Positions 1 to 10,865 of a stretch of DNA of 64,000 nt are shown here, piece after piece. The stretch is from Casuarina equisetifolia (lineage: Eukaryota > Streptophyta > Magnoliopsida > Fagales > Casuarinaceae). Made by a program: the position numbers and the translations under genes. The stretch spans positions 10,663,354 through 10,727,353 of the forward strand of contig CM052362.1 of NCBI GenBank assembly GCA_028551475.1, given 5' to 3'. Below the pieces are notes generated by a model, which worked only from the letters and a program-made list of their open reading frames with translations, did no database searches and was not told where the DNA came from. Every line of letters begins with the position of its first letter. Position 1 is the stretch's first letter.

Positions 1-645
1 TCCTTGGTTTCTTATTTCATCAATCAAATGCTTATGTTTTAAGAGCTCCTCCATCCTAATTCCATCAAGTTTGCTGAAAGAAAATATTACAATTCCATGT
101 AAGAAGAAGAAGGTGGCTAACCATAGAAACTAGGTGCTACTTCGCCACAATTACTGCGACTAAATGTCTTTGCAATCTGAACTGTGGTATCACAATCTTG
201 GATGGTGATGGCTCCACCTACCACCACATTGGCTCTGCTATCTTCTTATTATTTTTGGAAAATGTTTCTTCTTTTCTGGGGATAACTAGAGTTTTGACGT
301 TTTGTTAGCAAATTTAATGGAATAGGGAAGGAGGGAATGTATCAAAAGTGGGAGAAAGCACAGGGGACTGATTGACAAATTTGAAACAAGCTAACTGAAT
401 GTGGGTTAAAGGATAAGGGGTTTGTTTGATATTTTATTCTTTTAATGTATATGCACATGATTATGTATGTAGTTATGGACAGTATATCTTAGCATCTTCC
501 ATTGGCAAGGGAAACTGAATAAAACTTAATTTCTTCATTATGATGAGACTAATAGTTGGAAGGCTGAGAACATGGCAAAGTAGGTAGGTTCTTCTAGTTA
601 ATTTGCTTTACTAAATATATGTCACTATCGAAATTGTATTGCTAG
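1..645. other. no gene recognised (intron or upstream of ARC5-like exons)
   Basis: I see no reading frame or family motif here. Since the ARC5-like exon starts near 646 and the rest of that gene must lie upstream, this is most simply an intron of that gene. It could instead be unrelated sequence if the downstream exons are only a 3' gene fragment. Confidence 0.4.
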
Positions 646-1752
646 AATCGGGCTGGGTTACGCCAATTTTTATACTCATTTGGAGGAACAGAAGAGTCCA
701 CAATTGGGGGTAATCCTGTATCTGCTGGACTTTCCCAAGACTCAAAGTTGGGGTCTGCTGGCAATGAGAAGCAGGAAACTAAATCAAAGGGGGATGTAAA
801 GCTCAGTTATCTAGCCACAGGCGCTGACTCAACCTCTTCTATTCAGACAACAGAAACAAGGCTGGCTGATCTTCTGGATAGCACACTCTGGAATAGGAGG
901 CTTGCTCCTTCATCTGAGAGGCTTGTTTATGCTTTGGTGCAACAGATATTTCATGGCATAAAGGAATATTTCTTGGCATCTGCAGAGTTAAAGGTTTGTT
1001 CTGTATATGCTCCTGAATGTTTAACATTGGGTTTTCTCAATATTCTTATTTATAACTTAATGACGAGGAAAAGAGAGCTAATTTAATGATTGGGACGATG
1101 TGGAGAATTTTCTTTCCTTTTCTGGTAGTAAGTGTGAGATTTCCTTGTTTCTTTTGTCGTGTTCTATTCTTATTATGTGAATTTTGGGGACATCATGCTT
1201 CTATTCTTATGGCTTTTTTCCCCTGCTAAATTGTTTAGTCACAAAATTACAGAATGATGTCCTACAACATTGACATTTAACAAAACATGTTAAACAAACA
1301 ATGGGAAAAATAATTTGATTTTTATATTATATATACACTGATTAATACTCTTATGTGCCCTGGTTTTCTTTTCACATCTTTCTTTTATGCATGTGCTCTA
1401 TGCAGTTCAACTGCTTCCTTTTAATGCCGGTTGTAGACAAATTGCCTGCACTTCTCAGGGAGGACTTAGAATCTGCCTTTGAAGATGACTTGGTTAATAT
1501 TTTTGACATCACCAACCTCCGACACTCACTGCATGTGCGGAAGCAAGATGCAGAGATTGAGCTGAAAAGAGTATTCCGTTAATCTTTACTTTCTTTCTTC
1601 TCATGGGTCAAGTTTGATATTCTCCCTTTTATTTGACTAATGGTCTAGTGCTGTTGCAGATTAAGAAGCTTAAAGAAAAATTCAGACAAATACATGAGCA
1701 GCTTAGTTCACATCAACTCATGTCAAGGCCGCGTATGAGTTCCACAAAGTAA
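646..1752 (+). CDS. ARC5: 3' end of chloroplast-division dynamin ARC5/DRP5B-like
   Basis: Three consecutive exons encode the C-terminal end of a dynamin-related protein: about 646-993, 1406-1570 and 1660-1752 (TAA at 1750-1752). They join in phase at GT-AG borders (AAG|gtttgt, tgcag|TTC, AAAAGA|gtattc, ttgcag|ATT). The first has the stretch STLWNRRLAPSSERLVYALV; the second contains FNCFLLMPVVDKLPALLRED. As I recall the family, both are typical of ARC5/DRP5B, the GTPase that forms a cytosolic ring and constricts plastids (and peroxisomes) during division. This part is the GTPase-effector-like tail, ending in a basic helix. The GTPase and PH domains are not in the window. The acceptor at 645 gives an open frame but is my choice; AG at 685 or 691 is possible. 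Whether an intact 5' part exists to the left cannot be seen. Confidence 0.8.
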
Positions 1753-2640
1753 TTCCTGTCATTGATGCTTCTGGATTCAACAGTCAGATGTGTGAGTAAC
1801 ATCCTTGTTTCTTTCTTTCTTTCTTTTTTTTTCCCCCGATACTTTTCCATCATGTAATCCTAGAACTCTAAGACTAGTCATTCAAGAGTTCTCATTCTCA
1901 CTTCATGCTTTAGAAATATCTTTAGTTCGCTTCTCATTATGCTGCAAGTTAATTTGGCTTCAAAATTAATGGCAATGCTGATTTAACTGCAATCCTTTGA
2001 CTATAAGTATTACTCATATTTCTTTTAGAGTTGTGGTATGAATACAAGTGAGGTTACAAATAGCTAAATGACAATATATGACTCTTTTAATCTGTGGTAT
2101 TATGTTCAAATATACAACTTAACATAGCAAACAGTTTATAGGTTCTTGTAAGTTTCATCTTTGAATTTGATGGTTTTGCCAATTTAATACTTCAATGTTT
2201 GGTTTGAACAATTGATCTCTTGGATATACAATTTGTGGTAAATAAATCATTTTGTCAGAACTTTGGGTTAATTTTTTTTAGATTTGATCATGTGATGTGT
2301 CTGATTTTTGTCACATCATCTACGGTTTTAAATGATTTAGATACTTTTCTCATTTAGGGATGATAAGGAAATTGCTTACCTTTGCCTTAAAACACAATTG
2401 AGACCTCACATTAAGTGGGACTGTTGTCCATTTTTTGTGATTTTTTTTTTTTTAGATCTTTCATATTTTTTCAAAATGGTACCCAAGCCACATTCCTACC
2501 ATGCCTAATGGCAGGTATAAACTGTCTCAGCTTACTACACTTTCAATCTTGTAAGGACGTCAAGGAAGGGAAACCAAAACTCCTTCCTGGGTCATGGGGT
2601 GCTGCAGTTTGAGTTCTTACCTACTAACCTTTAAGGTTTT
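1753..2640. other. 3' flank of ARC5-like gene, no gene
   Basis: AT-rich sequence with a short TTTC/T-rich run near 1806-1832. No credible coding frame is seen on either strand. Confidence 0.4.
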
Positions 2641-2715
2641 GAATTGTCCCCAGGAAAGAGAATTTGGAGAAGGTTCTTTGAACAAGCCATAGTCATGGAG
2701 TGAGTATACAGAGTC

Positions 2716-3224
2716 TTAACAAAGCATTTGATTCTTTTTGTTGTCACAGACTTCAAAGTCCATTTTTATTCCGTTTGATGGGACTTGATTTTTTGCCGTT
2801 CCTTGGTAGTAATCCTTTGGCATGATAGTATCATCAAGAGTGGTTCTCTGAGTCTCATCAGAGTCCTGCATTCTAAAGGGTGATGATAGCCCCTTTGCAC
2901 GTGGACGGAAGGCACTTCCGAGTTTAATTGGTAGAGAAGTTAGGGATCCAACAGAGTTGTGGTACGGCAAGGGAACCATGAAGGAAGATTTGTGGCAACA
3001 ATCATTGTCATATATACTATATATGCGGCAAAGAGTTCATGACTGTCTCTGCAAGTAAAGGAGTGGCAGACACATGCAATTGCTGTGTGTTGGTTGGTTG
3101 TCTCCTCAAGGCTGCTGTATGATATGGTAGTAAAGATGGGTAGCCTTATGCGGCCACTGCATGTGGTTTGAGACGCCGTAGCAGCAAAAATTAATGAAAA
3201 TTTAGGGTCCACTTTATCTGGCAA
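2716..3224 (-). other. unassigned minus-strand open frames
   Basis: Two overlapping minus-strand frames (2979-2716 and 3224-2940) have less skewed composition than their surroundings, for example the stretch MPKDYYQGTAKNQVPSNG. I do not recognise a family, and no clear splice arrangement joins them. They may be the decayed end of a gene or chance frames; I give no function. Confidence 0.2.
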
Positions 3225-3587
3225 ACGATGAGCTGGGAGTCTTCTATACCTGGAGCCTTCTTATTTCGAGAGCTAGAGCCTTTCCCATCCCACTGTAACG
3301 ATAGCTCAACTCAATATTTGGGGCATCCCTACCTTTACATCTTAACTGGAAAAATACTATTTCTAAGAGAGTCAGCTGTGCTTAGACAAAGGTAGTAGGA
3401 AGATAGATAATGGTGGTAAGGTCCCATTAAGCAAAAGGGTTAATCCACTCTGGGGTGGAGAAAAGCAGGAACTATGGTAGTTGACCTGGCCAAACTACCA
3501 ATTGGGACAGCGCCACCCGTTGTTAAGGAAAAGGTGTCTACGGTAGCAGTAGCCGGCGCAGTAGCTTTAATAGTAGTATCCAGTATT

Positions 3588-3722
3588 TTTCTTTTTCTTT
3601 TTCCTTTTTTAAATGTCATGAGGAAAAAGAAAAAGGAAAAGACTTGCAAACGTTGTATCTTAATCCTAGCTCATTTGGTTTCACAAGAGTCTAGCACTTT
3701 TAACCATTAGGTTACAAGACCC
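3588..3722 (-). mobile_element. tRNA-derived SINE relic
   Basis: Read on the minus strand from about 3722, the sequence begins like a tRNA head. It has a degenerate A-box (TAACCTAATGG) followed about 35 nt later by a B-box-like GGATTAAGATAC, and it ends in A/G-rich simple sequence near 3590-3650. This is the layout of plant SINEs. Both boxes carry substitutions, so it is old. No target-site duplication was found by eye. Confidence 0.45.
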
Positions 3723-4540
3723 TTTTGATTTTAGAACCTCCCATTATTTGTTATATTGTGAGATAAATGTTATTTGCTAAAACATGGATTGTGTGCATTA
3801 AAATCATTTTTTTATTTCATGTAAGGATTTTTTTTTTCCAATAACATGCTAAAACTGCTTAAAATATTTTAAGATAGTTGGATCATTTTTTATTTGAATT
3901 ATTGTCTTCTTATGCATACTTTTGCTGGAAAGTTAAGTTAGATAACAATATTTGATCCTAGTGATGCGGGAGATTATTAGAAGGCTCATGAAGTTTTTGA
4001 CTTTGTGATATGTTGTTATTAATATGACTTGACGTGGCAAAATACTTGAATGTGTGTTATCCTTTTGCAAAAATTTTGTAATTGAGATGTCTTTGAAATA
4101 TATAGCTGCTAATTAAAAATATGGGATAAAATTTAAAGAGAAGAAATTTGGTATATTGCATCAGAAGATTCAATATCTTAATTAAGCAAGACTTGTTGGA
4201 GACCTTAAACTCTTTACTAATCGATTCCAGACGAGGAGTTACCAGAAAACATGAGAGAGATCTTGTTGCTTCTGAGAATTGAAAGGGTAAAGACAGATCC
4301 ATATAGACCGACCAATTTGCATTGTGATACAAGCTCAAATGATCCATTTTTGGCATAATGCATCATCTAGATGGTGGCATCTAAATTCCATTGGACCCTA
4401 ATTTCAAACAGTGTTATAATGGTAAAAAAAAGTCATAGTGTCTATCTTAAATGTTCTAAAGGAAGTTTCATCATTTTGATGTTGTATGTTACGTATGCTA
4501 GTGTCTCGAGATGTTAATTAGGTGACTATCATCACCAAAA
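3723..4540. other. no gene recognised
   Basis: AT-rich spacer. The 99-codon minus-strand frame at 4356-4057 has no family resemblance and looks like chance. Confidence 0.4.
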
Positions 4541-4559
4541 GGTGGTTGTCCTCCAATAT

Positions 4560-4990
4560 TTACGTGGTGGACATGAGCAAAGCAGACTACAGTTTGAGAG
4601 TTAAGATCTCTAAGGAGCATTCAAAGGAATTCTTTGGTTTGTCTCGATAGACCTATATGAAAAAATTGATTAATTGTTTTAAATGTATGCTTGAGAAGTC
4701 CATTGACACTCCTGCTAAAAAGAACTTATCCCAACAGATGAGTTCTAGGACTCGAATCCATATGGAAAAGATAGTTTGTGTTCCTTATCTAATCAAGTCG
4801 GTACCCTAGTGTATCCACTTATGTGTACTTTGCCAGGCGTATGTTATGCAATTAGCTTGGTTAAAAGATTTCAATCTCATTGTGAAATTGCTCATTAAAG
4901 ACTAGTTAAGGTGATATTAAGTATCACAGAGGAATTTCAGTGTATGTACTCTGCTGTCGAGGATCTGACTTGCGAGTAGTTCCCTGTATA
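4560..4990 (+). mobile_element. Ty1-copia pol relic (RT end to RNase H)
   Basis: Plus-strand translation, with stops and frameshifts, follows the order seen in Tork-type copia pol. A segment like 'VKISKEHSKEFFGLSR..TYMKKL' matches the region after YVDD. It is followed by a 'DTPAKKNLS' segment, by 'VPYLIKSVP' in place of VPYASAVGS, and by an HWxxVK-like stretch near 4880. There is no open frame and LTRs were not identified. The assignment rests on segment order rather than strong identity. Confidence 0.45.
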
Positions 4991-4999
4991 TGATTTAGA

Positions 5000-5510
5000 T
5001 GAATGCAAATCAACTTTCTATATACATTCTTACTGAAAAATGATGCTATTACATGGACTAGAAGCACACATATATGGCTTTTTCAACCAAAGAACCACAC
5101 ATGTACTACATCTTAAAACGCGTACAACTATCTTAGAAAGATTTAATTTTGTAGGAAAGGTATTGGAATTTGAACTTTTGGCTGCAAGTCTCTTTAGAGA
5201 AAAATAATAAAATTTGTGCAAATGTGGGATTAATTTGTAGTTGATGTACATTTGCAGGGACGAGTCTTTTGTCATTAAGCAAAAAGAAAATGAAGTGTTA
5301 ACTAAACAAGTGTTGTTTTGTACAAAGAAAAAAGAAAGCTTTAGTTATATCAGTTTTCGGAGGTTCCCTTTGAAGCAATCGTTCCTTTATCTTCTTTGTT
5401 GTGTGTGCGCGCGTGTTATTAGTCAAGCCTCCTAGTAGTAGGTTGCGTGGTGAATGATGAGTAACCTTGTTCTAGATGTGTGTGTATGTGAGTGTCCGGC
5501 ATTTCCATGA
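5000..5510. other. no gene recognised
   Basis: AT-rich spacer with a short GT-rich run near 5399-5415 and another at 5476-5495. No coding signal. Confidence 0.35.
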
Positions 5511-5514
5511 GGGA

Positions 5515-5644
5515 TTGGGATAAGAAGGGGTTAGTAGTCTTGCTCTAAGCCAAACCCTGATCACAGTCCCACGGGTCGTGGGTTCTAGTCCCCTCTCTCC
5601 ATGGGTGCATGCATAAAAAAATAAAATAAAAATAAATAAATAAA
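5515..5644 (+). mobile_element. tRNA-derived SINE relic
   Basis: A good B-box (GGTTCTAGTCC, 5581-5591) sits inside a T-arm-like context (cgtGGGTTCTAGTCCCc). It is followed by about 25 nt and then an A-rich AAATAAATAAAT tail (5613-5644). The A-box near 5530-5545 is degenerate. The B-box plus A-rich tail points to a SINE rather than a tRNA gene. The 5' limit is uncertain. Confidence 0.45.
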
Positions 5645-6990
5645 ACCAAAACGATGATTTAAGTTTTGGTGTCTAAGTTCAAAGATGTCATAAATTTTGC
5701 AGCTACTTGAATCACTTTCTCCTATAATACAAAACTATAGATGAATTTTGAGAGTTGGAAAACCGAAACCGAAACTCCTATTTAAGGAAAATCTAGCTGT
5801 ATTAAAGCCTTTTCTTTACGAATACCAACCTTTTTTGTCAAAATTTTTTCCTCGAAGATTAAAAGAAACCCCTTGAAACGCTTGTAATCTCCTTCCCAAG
5901 ATAAGTAAGTTTTTAATCCTACAAGCTTTGGGTGCTAATGATGAACGATTACTGAGTGTTTCTTTTTCAATTATTCTTTTGATCTTTTTTAATAAGAATA
6001 CTATTTAATGACCCTTAGTGTTTAGTTTGGGCTGACATGACTTCGTTCTGAAGTTGATCTTTAGCAACAAACTATTTGTTCACTATTAATAGATTTTGAC
6101 TAGTACTTTGTCTGGCCAATGACTTCTTCTAACCAATCTCTCCCGATAAATATGTGACAACTATTTTTCTTTTCTTAACGTTAATTGACAACAACTTTTA
6201 GGCAATAAGCTTTATATATTTGTCATGGAAGACCATATCACTTATTGCATTATTTATTTATTTATTTCGGACTCCGATTTAGTAGCCAACTATCTCAAAC
6301 GTCAATCTGGATATAATGAGTTTTAAGGGGCAGACATGTAGAAATAAAAAGTAATACTTTTGTTCAGATAAATCTTCACTTTTCTAGATATTTTTATTTG
6401 TGCTACTTGTAGAAATTTAAGAAAGATGTGATCATATGATATGGTAAAATATGATCGGATGACTAATACATGATCATATTGAAGTGTTGAACTAAAGAAG
6501 CTACTTCTTATTATGTTCACACATTGTACTGATTTGCTTTCTATGGACTTGATTTGCCATAAGTTGTTATCAATGAACTTACATTCATTTTCGTTTGTGG
6601 ATGCGTGTATATATGCATATATCTATTTATTTTACTTATTGAATGGATTAACCTGTATTGGAGTTTATATTAGAAATTGGAATTGTATATATATTTCTGT
6701 TTATATCGTTGAATTAGAGTTCGTTTTATCTTTGTGGCTTTTATGATTATGCTAGGAGTGTCCCGATTAGACAAAAGGACAAATAATCTATTAAAAAGCA
6801 ACAGAAACAGTATTTGCAAACTAATATTCTTCAAGAAATAAAGAACAACCACAGTCTACCCCATTCCCGTAGCCACAGCAAATGCCTTCCCTTCGAACAA
6901 AATGGAAACAGAAACATCTTCTTGTACCAGTGTAAATGCCTTCTTAAAGTACAAGGACGCCTGCACTCTGCAGGTTCTCACTGATCTGCT
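5645..6990. other. no gene recognised; 3' flank of the minus-strand gene
   Basis: Very AT-rich, with a TTTA run at about 6247-6266. The distal part should hold the 3' UTR of the gene that ends at 6997, but no polyadenylation site can be fixed by eye. Confidence 0.35.
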
Positions 6991-6996
6991 GTCTTC

Positions 6997-7832
6997 TCAG
7001 ATTTTCTTGGCTTCGTCAGCTTTCCCATCTGTTTTCTTCTCCTCTGATTTGCTGGATCCATCATCAGCTCTCCCATCTGTTTTCTTCTCCTCTGATTTCT
7101 TGGCATCATCAGCTTTCCCATCTGTTTTCTTCTCCTCAGATGTCTTGGCGTCGGCAGCTTTTGCATCTGCCGTCGTCTCCTCAGACTTCTTTGCCTCATC
7201 GGCTTTTGCATCGGCCGTTGTCTCCTCAGGCTTCTTTGCCTCGTCGGCTTTAGCATCTGCCGTCTGCACCTCAAGTTTCTTTGCATCCGCCGCAGCTTCA
7301 GATGCTTTTGCTGGTTCACCCTTCACCTCCTCAGCCTTCGGCTTTTCTTCCTCTTTTGTCTCAGATGGGGATTCGGTCGCCTTCTCTCTGTCTTCTGCTT
7401 CTTTCTTTTTATCATTCTGAGAATAAATTAAAGAGATCAACCTGAGTATATTGATAGACCAACTTTCTCGGCGGTTGGTTCGATTTTGTGATATCCCAAC
7501 AACAAAAGCTCAAGGATTGTGACATCGAAAGATAGTTCCCAGTTCTTATGTTTCCACCAGGCCTGTGTAGTGAAATGGATACTATAAACCCATAAAACAA
7601 CTGAACTTAGAGAATCAAAGAGTACCTCATTGAGCAGGGAGCCAAGAGACGTGATGTCCAGAGACCTGTCAGCACCGTCATTCTTGTTCTCAACATTTCC
7701 ATCTTCCTTGACCTCTCTTGGTAGAACCTTGGCCTCCTCTTTGGTCACCGGCACCTCTTCCTTAGCCGGCTCAGGCGCTGGAACCGCATCGTTGTCGCCC
7801 TTGATTTTTGGGGCAGTAGCACAATTACCCAT
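6997..7832 (-). CDS. small N-myristoylated Glu/Ala/Lys-rich repeat protein
   Basis: A two-exon gene: exon 1 is 7832-7626 (69 codons, donor GAG|GTACT) and exon 2 is 7416-6997 (acceptor ctcag|AAT, stop TGA), giving 208 residues. The protein starts MGNCATAP, a strong N-myristoylation signal (Gly2, Thr6) with Cys4 available for palmitoylation, so plasma-membrane attachment is likely. The rest is highly charged and low in hydrophobics. Residues about 110-208 are a run of diverged 15-18-residue repeats of the type ADAKADEAKKxEETT or SEEKKTDGKADDAKK, which suggests a disordered, extended tail. I do not recognise an enzyme domain. Resemblance to small plant MGNC-type membrane-anchored proteins or MARCKS-like proteins is by composition only. 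The ATG is preceded by a purine-rich leader and a TATA box. Confidence 0.7.
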
Positions 7833-7955
7833 GTTAGAGCTCTAGAACCTTCAAGCTCTCTTTCTCTCTCCCTCCCTATCTGTCAGCGAGAGAAAGGTTG
7901 AAGAAGACCCGGAAAGAAAAAAATGATGTGAGGAGACACGGGGTGTGTAGGATGG

Positions 7956-7963
7956 TTTATAAA
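7956..7963 (-). promoter_or_regulatory. TATA box of the myristoylated-protein gene
   Basis: TTTATAAA lies about 125 nt upstream of the ATG at 7832, in a short GC-richer stretch. Between them is a purine-rich (minus-strand GA) leader at about 7855-7920. Placement is right for a core promoter; there is no other evidence. Confidence 0.4.
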
Positions 7964-7989
7964 GGGTCGTTACAGCTGCCCAACTTTTC

Positions 7990-10760
7990 CATGGCCTAGA
8001 AAGATTTAAGGAGGCCAACGGTTACCATTAGTTGGATTCTATGTATATTTAGCAACTTTGCAATGAGTTGTAGGAATCAAACCCTTATTCGTAACAGCTG
8101 TGCGATTCTCGATCTCGGGCTGTTTGTCGATTACAATACACTAAAACCAATCTTGCCGTTTTCTCAAATAAACAACTCCAAACATGTATCCAAATATAGA
8201 AAATCCATGTTGTCTGTCTCTTGTGGGCACGAATATTCCACTCCTGTCTCCACGTTTGTTTCTGTGTTTGCTTCGTATACTCCAGTTTTGAAAATCAAAT
8301 TGTGGTGTAACAACGACAAGGCTGTGAACTACGTCTAGAAGGCTCAACTTCATCACACATTTATGCAGAAAATAAGCCAAAAACAGCTGTCAGCCACCAA
8401 TAACCAAGCTTGTCGATCCCTCACATGTTTAGTGTAGCCGCTGGATTGGATCTACCAAAGCTTGAAGAGCATCCATTTTTTCTATTTTTTCTATTTTTTA
8501 ATTTTTTAATATATATATGTGTGTGTGTGTGTGTGTATAATTGAGGATCAATGTAGGAGGATTTTATTAGGAGGGGAGGCTTGAAGTTCATGCTACTAAA
8601 CTGCCAGGGTTCTACCTATTGGATGGTGTGAAAGGGATTCTCCAATTCTTAAATGAATGTCTCTAGTAGACAGTAGTGCTTTATTTCAAGTAAGAAAGAC
8701 TATGATTTTAACAGTTTATAATAAAATATGATTATTATTGTCCACAACTGAAATTTCCTCTATGCATTTTTTCCTTTTTCAAATTACTTTCGATAGTTTT
8801 CTTGAGTTCCCCTATATTTATTACTTTTAGATAATTAGCTGATTCGAAATTTTATCTACACCAAAATTTGCTTAAATGCTAAGTTTGTTGCATTTATATT
8901 ATGATTTCTTTTCGTAGTAACGGAAGATTTTCTGTGGGTCATAAGTTTTGGCATTTATTTCATTGGGGGAGTGCAACTCTCCCAAAAAGCTGGCCACAAT
9001 TAGAAAGGGTCTCTCCACTGGAAGGGGTATAAACTGCCAAATCCTTGCCCAGATCAAGATGGACTACTGGGGATCCACAACTGCTCAAGGATGGTAGTGC
9101 TTCCCATGATGAATTTAGAAGTCTATATTGTTTGTTATGACGTCTCTTGCTACTATTTTATTTTTTTTCAGATAATGAAGTCTTTGATGCAACATAGCTA
9201 AGAAAAATTTTAATTTCTAACTTTTGTAGGTTTTTTTTTAAATATATTGAGATTCCGTTTGCTTGATTTTACACTTCAAATTCTAAAAATAAATTCGAAG
9301 ATATTTTTTCACATTTGATCTTTTGTTATTCCATCGAGTTTTTTGATCAAACACTTGTCAAAATTGTTTAGGATTGACTCCTAAAATACATCCGTAACAA
9401 AAAGAAAAAAGAAAAAAAATCAGGAGTAAATTCATATACTTGCTGAAGAATTCCTTTAGCCTAAAATTTCTAAAAATATTTTATGTGTTCAAAAAATGTA
9501 TTTTTGACTATTTTCTCAATAATTTCTTGCAAAACCAGGAACTCTTGAAGAACTAATTCATTAAATTTTCACAGGCTTTTGTGGAGTTACGTCATTTTTA
9601 AAATGGTATTTGCGTGTAGCTTTGCAACTAAATGTTCTGAACAAAAGTAAAAGATCCGTTAACTTTTATTTTTCTTTTCTTAAGAAAGAAGATAATTTTA
9701 TACTTTTATAACTTATAAAAAAAATTTCTAAATGATTATCTTTACCTTTAATGTTTTTGGAAAATAAATATGGATGAAAAGCACAAAAATTTTGAGGTTT
9801 AAAGATTTTGTCCGTCCATCCTAAAACGCTTGAAATTTTTTGTTTAATGCAAAAAAAAAAAAATCCCGAAGAAAATGTCTGTTAAAAACACTAAAGCTAT
9901 TAATGATTTAGATTTCTCAATTATCAAATTTTAAAAGTGCTAAAAGCTATTAATGATTTAGATTTGCAATTTATCAAAAAAGTCCTACTTCAATGATATT
10001 TAAATTGTCTATGGGCGTGCACTTTACTTATTGTAAGAGTTTCTATTTCAATTGAAATTGTATCAATATGTCTCCGTCCCATTCTTTATTATGATTATTA
10101 TGATTCCTATACACACTCTTTCCACTTTGGGATTTGAATAGCCAAGGATAAGGGGACCAACAACATGGAAATCTTTTTTCTATTGAATAAATTAGCATCA
10201 ACCTTACCTTCACTTGATAACATGTCCAAGAGTATTAGAGATACGAATGACAGCGTGATTGTTTTGTAATGTTCTTACTATATTTGGAGAAATTCTATCA
10301 TACACGAAATCCGTTTATATGGAAAAATTATGATGTAAGATTTTTATTCATTGTTTTACTTAACTGAGTCTCCTTTTACATACAAATTCTACAAGCAAAG
10401 CTATTACATACAATCTTGCTTTGTTTCCAATTAGTATTCTCCAAATTTCGTCATTTTTTATCTTCACATTAGAGCTATGTTAATTGACATATCCCATCCA
10501 CTTTCCAAGCACAATTCCCAAAAGAAATCAAAGCCCTTATCTCCCGAAGTAGTTCCTCAAGTTCGGTACCACGATAGAATGGATCCACGACCTTCATCAT
10601 ATCCCAAATTGTGCACACATCTTTATGGTGTTCCATCTCAAAATCACTTGGATGTGAACATAACTAAAACCACCGTTGACATATATCCTTCCAATATGTT
10701 TGATAGAAAAATACCATCATAATTCTCTTAGCACCATTCCCATTGCCTCTTGATTGTTGT
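7990..10760. other. AT-rich spacer without recognised gene
   Basis: Contains an (AT)n(GT)n microsatellite and a short duplicated phrase AAAGCTATTAATGATTTAGA at about 9893 and 9943. The 81-codon plus frame at 10477-10722 matches nothing I know. No domain or conserved motif is visible on either strand. Confidence 0.4.
8509..8537. repeat. (AT)n(GT)n microsatellite
   Basis: A compound dinucleotide run, ATATATAT followed by about nine GT units. It is likely to vary in length between individuals. Confidence 0.9.
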
Positions 10761-10766
10761 TGGAAC

Positions 10767-10797
10767 TAAGGTGACATAAGGTGACATAAAGTGACAT
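10767..10797. repeat. AGGTGACATA tandem repeat
   Basis: Three back-to-back copies of a 10-nt unit (AAGGTGACAT / AAGGTGACAT / AAAGTGACAT), the last with one change. Confidence 0.8.
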
Positions 10798-10865
10798 CTT
10801 GATGTGTGGGGAGCATTAAGGACCATAATCCCATATGAAAAAGGTATAATCATAAACTAACGTTT

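Noticed and set aside
640-690. Possible frameshift at the start of the first ARC5-like exon
   Set aside because: An acceptor at 645 gives a continuous open frame, so no frameshift is needed.
5520-5600. Possible tRNA gene
   Set aside because: The T-arm-like part is good but the A-box and cloverleaf halves do not pair, and an A-rich tail follows; SINE is the better call.
6902-7420. 172-codon plus-strand frame rich in SSDFFASSAFASAV repeats
   Set aside because: Antisense shadow of the repeat exon; the minus frame has a start, splice sites and a TATA box, this one has none.
10477-10722. 81-codon plus-strand frame
   Set aside because: No recognisable domain; codon content fits chance in mixed-composition DNA, though both strands are open for a while.
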